Shown here: positions 60,011 through 64,000 of the stretch, one piece after another
Position numbering within the stretch: position 1 is the first letter of the stretch
Layout of the letters: every line of letters begins with the position of its first letter
Origin: Sva-07 sp031426215
GTDB lineage: Bacteria > Actinomycetota > Acidimicrobiia > Acidimicrobiales > Ilumatobacteraceae
Direction of reading: 5' to 3'
NCBI GenBank assembly: GCA_031426215.1
Contig: JANPKU010000048.1
Span: 1-64,000, forward strand
DNA: 64,000 bases
Translations under genes and position numbers: made by a program
The notes under the pieces: model-generated
Databases searched by the model: none
Told to the model about the DNA's origin: nothing
What the model saw: the letters and a program-made list of their open reading frames with translations, nothing else

Positions 60011-60453
60011 TATCGGTCGGCGAGGACGAAGAGCAGGTCGCACTGGCAGGCGACGTCGCCGCGCACGAGCGCTCGGCCGCTGCCCTTGCCGGCTCGGGCC
60101 GACATGCGGCCCAACTCGACCTCGATGGTCAACTCGTCGCCCGGTACCACCTGACGCCGGAACCTCGCACCGTCGAGACCACCGAACAACGGCAGCTTTC
60201 CGGCAAACTTCGGATCGGCGAGCACCGCCGCCGCACCGACCTGAGCGATTGCCTCGCACATCAGCACACCGGGCAGCGTGGGGCGTCCCGGGAAGTGGCC
60301 TGCGAAGAAGTACTCGTCTCCCGTCAACCGCCAGACACCCGACGCCGACACACCGGGCACGATCGAGGTGAGTTCGTCGACGAAAAGGAACGGTGGCCTG
60401 TGGGGCAAGAGTTCGTCGGGACGTAGTAGGGCGGGATGTTCTGGGGACGACAT
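60010..60453 (-). CDS. fabZ: 3-hydroxyacyl-ACP dehydratase
   Basis: A 147-residue hot-dog-fold protein: LLPHRPPFLFVDEL, catalytic GHFPGRPTLPGVLMCEAIAQVG with His and Glu, and VVPGDELTIEVELGRM. It dehydrates 3-hydroxyacyl-ACP. Placed opposite the fab operon; the ATG overlaps the stop of the small upstream gene (ATGA). Confidence 0.92.
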   Translation of the reverse strand: MSSPEHPALLRPDELLPHRPPFLFVDELTSIVPGVSASGVWRLTGDEYFFAGHFPGRPTLPGVLMCEAIAQVGAAAVLADPKFAGKLPLFGGLDGARFRRQVVPGDELTIEVELGRMSARAGKGSGRALVRGDVACQCDLLFVLADR

Positions 60454-60743
60454 CAGTGGGTCCAGTCGGGTCGGCGGCGGGCATGAGCGTGGTAGTGGTC
60501 GGGAATCGAGCGCAGCGTGTCGTCGATCCAGAACGGTCCGCCATCGCGGGCGTCCATCACTGCGGTGAGGCGATCATGCAAGAGCGTGCGGATCTCCGGT
60601 GGCGGCATCGGGTCGTGCGTACGCCACACCACCATCGGGACGTTGCACGAGTCGCACTCGGCGATCCAGCAGAGCTCGTCGCTGTGGAACCACTCGGTGA
60701 ACGGCGTCGCCTCGCACAGTTCGCAGTCGTCGACCCGCTCCAT
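60453..60743 (-). CDS. Small Cys-pair protein upstream of fabZ
   Basis: About 96 residues. DDCELCEATPF and IAECDSCNVPMVVWR form two CxxC pairs, so a zinc-ribbon-like site is likely. The rest is His/Arg-rich near the end (DHYHAHARRRPDW). The ATG at 60743 was chosen because a TACGGT hexamer lies 7 nt before it and the longer frame crosses a terminator hairpin. Coupled to fabZ. Function unknown. Confidence 0.65.
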   Translation of the reverse strand: MERVDDCELCEATPFTEWFHSDELCWIAECDSCNVPMVVWRTHDPMPPPEIRTLLHDRLTAVMDARDGGPFWIDDTLRSIPDHYHAHARRRPDWTH

Positions 60744-60750
60744 CTCCGGC

Positions 60751-60756
60751 ACCGTA
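60751..60756 (-). promoter_or_regulatory. Probable leaderless -10 box (TACGGT) of the small Cys-pair gene and fabZ
   Basis: TANNNT hexamer 7 nt before the ATG at 60743, placed directly after the hairpin at 60758-60798. Confidence 0.45.
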
Positions 60757-60757
60757 C

Positions 60758-60798
60758 GCGAATGTGGGACCGGCCCATCGGACCGGTCCCACATTCGC
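60758..60798. terminator. 16-bp perfect hairpin after the fasciclin gene
   Basis: Arms 60758-60773 and 60783-60798 are exact complements, 9-nt loop, no T-run. It lies between the fasciclin stop (60846) and the promoter of the next gene on the same strand. Confidence 0.65.
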
Positions 60799-60845
60799 AG
60801 GGGAAATGACGATCGAGTCGCCTCGATCAAATGATCAACGGGTGA

Positions 60846-61478
60846 TCAGGCGGGGCAGGTCTCGAGGAACGCTGCAACGTCGATGCTCGGCGGCACGAGC
60901 ACACCGTCGATGGCGTGGATCACACCGTTGCTGGCCGGGACGTCGGCGATGACGACGGTCGGGCCGTCATTGAGAACCACGCCGTCGGTGAGATCGACGG
61001 TGATCTCTTCGCCCTGCACCGTGGCCACCGGGCCGTCGGTGAGATCGGTCGACATGACCGTGCCGGCCACCACGTGGTAGGTGAGGATGCCTGACAGGGC
61101 ATCGACGTTCTCCGGGAGCAGGAGGCAGTCGACGAGTCCCTCGGGCAGTGCTGCGAACGCATCGTCGGTCGGGGCGAACACCGTGAACGGGCCGGGGCTC
61201 GAGAGTGTCTCGCCGAGACCGGCGGCGGTGACTGCGGCGACCAGCGTGTTGAACGAACCGTTGGCAACTGCAACGTCGACGATCGTTCCGGCTTCTTCGG
61301 CCATGGCGTCGGTGGTCTCGGGCATGGCGTCAGTGGTCTCGGCCATGGCGTCGGTGGCTACCGGCGCATCGGTCGCTACGGCGGCATCGGAGTCGTTTGA
61401 ATCGCTGCCGCAGGCGGACAGGACGACGAGGCCGGTGACAGCGGCAACTGCGGCCAGGCGGGTTGGGGATGTGCGCAT
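60846..61478 (-). CDS. Fasciclin (FAS1) domain lipoprotein
   Basis: A 210-residue secreted protein. The signal peptide ends in a lipobox (LVVLSAC). A linker with repeats DAMAETTDAMPETTDAMAEE follows, then one FAS1 domain: VDVAVANGSFNTLVAAVTAAGL, GPFTVFAPTDDAFAALP, LTYHVVAGTV and NGVIHAIDGVLVPP. Such proteins are surface adhesion or cell-envelope proteins. The start is supported by AAGGA about 10 nt upstream. The 174-nt region upstream (61479-61652) holds its promoter region; no clear box is seen. Confidence 0.88.
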   Translation of the reverse strand: MRTSPTRLAAVAAVTGLVVLSACGSDSNDSDAAVATDAPVATDAMAETTDAMPETTDAMAEEAGTIVDVAVANGSFNTLVAAVTAAGLGETLSSPGPFTVFAPTDDAFAALPEGLVDCLLLPENVDALSGILTYHVVAGTVMSTDLTDGPVATVQGEEITVDLTDGVVLNDGPTVVIADVPASNGVIHAIDGVLVPPSIDVAAFLETCPA

Positions 61479-61652
61479 GATGATGAATCCTTCTTGTGGA
61501 GTCGTGTGGGAGGTTTGGGTTCACGCCGCAACGAAGCGGAGTAACAGGTCTACGGAGCCAGCACGAATCCGGATGAGATTCGCGACGAACATCGGTCTGC
61601 GTCACTGCGTGGGGCGAGCGGTGAACCGTCAACCCCCCCGGTCGGCGCCGTG

Positions 61653-63083
61653 TCAGTCGGTACCGGGGCGACGATTCGACTCGCGCTCGGGATCGCCGGC
61701 GTATCCAGGCGGATAGGTCGCGACGAGTTCCTCGGCGGTCGGGGTCCGCCTGCGGTACGCGTCTGCGGGAAGCAGGTCGACGATTGATGCCATGATCCGC
61801 TTGGTGTCGGCCTCGAGCGACCGACCGACGAGACGGACGGGTTCGCCGACACGGACCTGCACCGTGGGCGGCGCGGTCAGATTGAGCACGTTCGGCAGGC
61901 GACGCGACCGTGGCCACACGAGCTCCGTACCCCACAATCCGATGGGGATGACCGGTGCGCCGGTCATCTGCGCCAATCTCGCGGCGCCCCATCGACCCTT
62001 CGGTTTCCGGAAGAACGCCGGCCCTCGCGGAATCGTGCCTTCGGGCATCATCGTCACCATCTCGCCCCCGGCGAGCGCGGCGGCCGCGGCAGCAAGCGGT
62101 TCGTCCGACCCGGTGCCCCGATCGACCCGGATCCCGCCCATCGCGGCGGCGATCGATCCGACGATCGGGGCGTCGAACACCTCTTTCTTCCCGAGGAAGC
62201 GCGCTGGACGGCCGGATTTCGCAACCGTCAGCGACATCGCTGCGACATCGAAGTAGCTGCGATGGTTTCCGACCAGGATTGCGGCACCGGTCGACGGAAT
62301 GTGCTCGATGCCGGAGATGTCGAAACGCGCGTAGGGATAGGCGGACTGGCGAGCGAAGCGCAGTGCCACCTGCTGCAGTTCGAGGCCGATGACGGGAATC
62401 TTGAGCACACCGGCGGACACGTCGAGATGGAGCGTCGGCCAACGACGAGCAGCGGCGACAAGCACCATCCGAGGATCAGGGTTGACGACGATCGGGTGGC
62501 CGACTGCGGCAAGCATCGGGGTGTCGTACACACTGTCGGAGTAGGCGTAGCTCTCGGCGAGGTCGATGTCGTGGTGTGCGGCCCAGTCGGTGATCGCCGC
62601 CAGCTTTCCCGCCGACCACACGAACGGGCCGTCGAGTGTGCCGTCGTAGGTACCGTCGGCGCTGACGCCGTAGCGCGTGGCCACCACGTCGTCGAGACCG
62701 AGCCGGTCGGCGAACGGCTTCACGAGGTCGTACGGGGTCGTCGTGGCCAGAACGATGGGTCGTCCCGCCGCACGGTGGATGGCGAACGTCGCCTCGGCGA
62801 AGGGTTGCACCATCGCACACAGGTCGTCGGCGACGGACTCCGCGGCAGCGGCGACCGAGACCTGGGACCGGCCGGCCGCCAGCGCCACGGCCTGGCGAGC
62901 CAGCACCATCGAGGGCAACGTCTCGCCGATCGCGTTGAAGAACCCGTACAACAGTCGCTCACCGGGCAGCGGGTTCGGGCCGACCAACCCGGCCATGCGC
63001 ATCGCGCCGGCGAACACCTCGCCCGAGGCGCCGGACAGCAGCGTCCGATCGAGATCGAAGAAGGCAGCGCCGGAGGAAGTCAC
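61653..63083 (-). CDS. HAD-IB hydrolase fused to 1-acyl-glycerol-3-phosphate acyltransferase (PlsC-like)
   Basis: A 476-residue two-domain protein. Residues 1 to about 215 are a HAD-IB phosphatase (FFDLDRTLLSG, LATTTPYDLVKPFADRLG, YAYSDSVYDTPMLAAVG). About residue 230 onward is an acyltransferase with NHRSYFDV (HX4D), GIRVDRG, MPEGTIPRG and APVIPIGLWG. It may make phosphatidic acid and remove a phosphate in the same pathway; this fusion is common in actinobacteria. GTG start, with TAGTCT 6 nt upstream. Confidence 0.9.
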   Translation of the reverse strand: MTSSGAAFFDLDRTLLSGASGEVFAGAMRMAGLVGPNPLPGERLLYGFFNAIGETLPSMVLARQAVALAAGRSQVSVAAAAESVADDLCAMVQPFAEATFAIHRAAGRPIVLATTTPYDLVKPFADRLGLDDVVATRYGVSADGTYDGTLDGPFVWSAGKLAAITDWAAHHDIDLAESYAYSDSVYDTPMLAAVGHPIVVNPDPRMVLVAAARRWPTLHLDVSAGVLKIPVIGLELQQVALRFARQSAYPYARFDISGIEHIPSTGAAILVGNHRSYFDVAAMSLTVAKSGRPARFLGKKEVFDAPIVGSIAAAMGGIRVDRGTGSDEPLAAAAAALAGGEMVTMMPEGTIPRGPAFFRKPKGRWGAARLAQMTGAPVIPIGLWGTELVWPRSRRLPNVLNLTAPPTVQVRVGEPVRLVGRSLEADTKRIMASIVDLLPADAYRRRTPTAEELVATYPPGYAGDPERESNRRPGTD

Positions 63084-63089
63084 GTCCCG

Positions 63090-63095
63090 AGACTA
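63090..63095 (-). promoter_or_regulatory. Probable leaderless -10 box (TAGTCT) of the HAD-PlsC gene
   Basis: TANNNT hexamer 6 nt before the GTG at 63083. Confidence 0.45.
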
Positions 63096-63139
63096 CGTGG
63101 CTCCCCGTAGCCTCGGCTGTGGAGCCCGAAAAATGGGAA

Positions 63140-63164
63140 AGACCCGGATGGGGGATCCGGGTCT
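63140..63164. terminator. 10-bp perfect hairpin in the 63.1-63.3 kb intergenic region
   Basis: AGACCCGGAT-GGGGG-ATCCGGGTCT. On the minus strand it is followed by TTTCCCATTTTTCGG, so it looks like a minus-strand terminator, although no minus-strand gene is seen immediately upstream; a small RNA or an antisense end from the LysR region is possible. The rest of 63165-63308 shows no gene. Confidence 0.5.
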
Positions 63165-63308
63165 CTCAACCAGGGACGTCCTCCGGTGGGGGAACCGGAT
63201 GGTGGACGACCCATCGAGTGGAACATGGGGGGTGTTCGCACTGCGACTTACTTGTGAAAGTATGCACGTGATCATGCGATCGAGCAAGTAGAACAAACAG
63301 ATACTCGA

Positions 63309-63314
63309 TATCGT
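63309..63314 (+). promoter_or_regulatory. Candidate -10 box (TATCGT) of the LysR gene
   Basis: TANNNT hexamer 8 nt before the ATG at 63323. The AT-richer stretch upstream (63241-63308) is unusual for this genome and would suit a regulated promoter. Confidence 0.4.
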
Positions 63315-63322
63315 TCCGAGAG

Positions 63323-64000
63323 ATGGATGTTCGCCAGCTGTCGACACTCGTTGCGATCGCCGATCACGGAACATTCTCCGCAGCCGCACGGGCGCTCTAC
63401 ACCGTGCAGTCGAACGTGTCGAGCCACATCGCCCGACTGGAGAAGGAGCTCGGTGTCACCCTCGTGGACCGGGCCAACGGAGGTCTCACCGAACACGGCG
63501 CACGCGTCGTCGAGCGTGCACGGCGGATCCTGAACGAGTTCGATGACATCGCTGCGGACATGTCGAGCCGCCACGCCGAGGTGACCGGTCAGACACGCAT
63601 CGGCGTCATCGGGACCACGGCTCGGTGGCTGATGCCGCGATTCCTGGGTGACTTGAGCGAGCGGCACCCCAACGTCCGAGCGATCGTGCAGGAGGGTGCC
63701 ACCTCGTCGCTCGTGCCCAACGTGCTCACCGGTCAGCTCAACGCGGCGATAGTCCATCTCCCCGTCGATGAACCGGAGTTGGTCATCGAGCCACTGTTCG
63801 CCGAAGACCTCCTGCTGCTCGCCGCCGACGGCCATCCGCTCGCCGACCGCGACGTCATCCCACTCGCCGACCTCGACGAGATCCCGCTGCTGCTCCCACC
63901 ACCCGGTGCGGCGCTTCGCCGTGTACTCGAGCGTGCGGCGGCCAACGCCGACATCACTCTGCGCGCACAAGCTGAGGTCGACGGCGTCCGGTTGTTGGCG
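63323..64000 (+). CDS. LysR-family transcriptional regulator (partial)
   Basis: The first 226 residues of a LysR-type regulator; the 3' end is outside the window. N-terminal winged helix: MDVRQLSTLVAIADHGTFSAAARALYTVQSNVSSHIARLEKELGV in essence, with the typical ..SxVSxHIxxLE recognition pattern. The effector-binding domain begins near residue 90 (TRIGVIGTTARWLMPRFLGDL). Target genes unknown; no divergent neighbour gene is present for the usual LysR layout. Confidence 0.9.
   Translation, partial: MDVRQLSTLVAIADHGTFSAAARALYTVQSNVSSHIARLEKELGVTLVDRANGGLTEHGARVVERARRILNEFDDIAADMSSRHAEVTGQTRIGVIGTTARWLMPRFLGDLSERHPNVRAIVQEGATSSLVPNVLTGQLNAAIVHLPVDEPELVIEPLFAEDLLLLAADGHPLADRDVIPLADLDEIPLLLPPPGAALRRVLERAAANADITLRAQAEVDGVRLLA

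Overview
The window is 64 kb of GC-rich, densely packed bacterial chromosome. It reads as a free-living aerobic actinobacterium, most likely of class Acidimicrobiia (Ilumatobacter-like). That placement is inferred from actinobacterial family types (ANTAR response regulator, polymerase I with a dead proofreading domain and an O-helix Tyr, LmbE/mycothiol-amidase-like hydrolase, SURF1) and from promoter layout. No rRNA, insertion sequence, prophage or CRISPR array was seen. Genes lie in short operons with many 4-bp ATGA/GTGA stop-start overlaps, and no gene-free stretch exceeds about 240 bases.

Layout. 1-5 kb: SDR oxidoreductase, amidohydrolase, and a sugar kinase / fucose-isomerase-like operon ending in a shortened SRPBCC gene. 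5-11 kb: tRNA-Gly, Fpg/Nei glycosylase, metX, DUF4262 protein, S9 peptidase, APH-type kinase. 11-16.9 kb: SURF1 overlapping a lycopene cyclase gene tail to tail, a metallo-beta-lactamase-fold hydrolase, a GMC oxidoreductase and a membrane-anchored protein. 16.9-27.4 kb: purine cluster purL (with fused PurS-like domains)-purQ-purC-purF-purDM (fused)-purN-guaB, covering most of the path from phosphoribosylamine to IMP and on to XMP. 27.5-31 kb: serine hydrolase and a MoxR/VWA pair. 31-37 kb: methyltransferase, murJ, proB, obg, dgt. 37-46.4 kb: lipoprotein, LmbE hydrolase, AMACR-type racemase, alpha/beta hydrolase, galK, BtuF-like protein, PH-domain protein and two tandem CNNM/CBS membrane proteins. 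46.4-47.6 kb: glutathione peroxidase whose catalytic codon is an in-frame UGA, plus a gamma-glutamylcyclotransferase-like gene. 47.6-55.5 kb: coaE, rpsA, methyltransferase, PPOX flavoprotein, polA, ANTAR regulator, TrmO-like gene, an unusual tRNA with anticodon CAA. 55.5-60.5 kb: type II fatty-acid synthesis operon fabD-fabH-fabG-acpP-fabF with fabZ facing it. 60.5-64 kb: small Cys-rich protein, fasciclin lipoprotein, HAD-PlsC fusion and a LysR regulator running off the end.

The strongest discovery is the selenocysteine glutathione peroxidase at 46461-46934. UGA stands exactly at the catalytic position of an otherwise intact GPx, and it is followed at the right distance by a hairpin whose apical part matches the classical E. 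coli fdhF SECIS as I remember it. Other notable points are the FabD protein with an added biotinyl/lipoyl-like domain, the PurS-PurS-PurL and PurD-PurM fusions (purN next door reproduces the domain order of the eukaryotic trifunctional enzyme), a TANNNT hexamer 6-9 nt before the start codon of about seventeen genes (leaderless transcription), and a set of long hairpins without U-tracts at gene ends.
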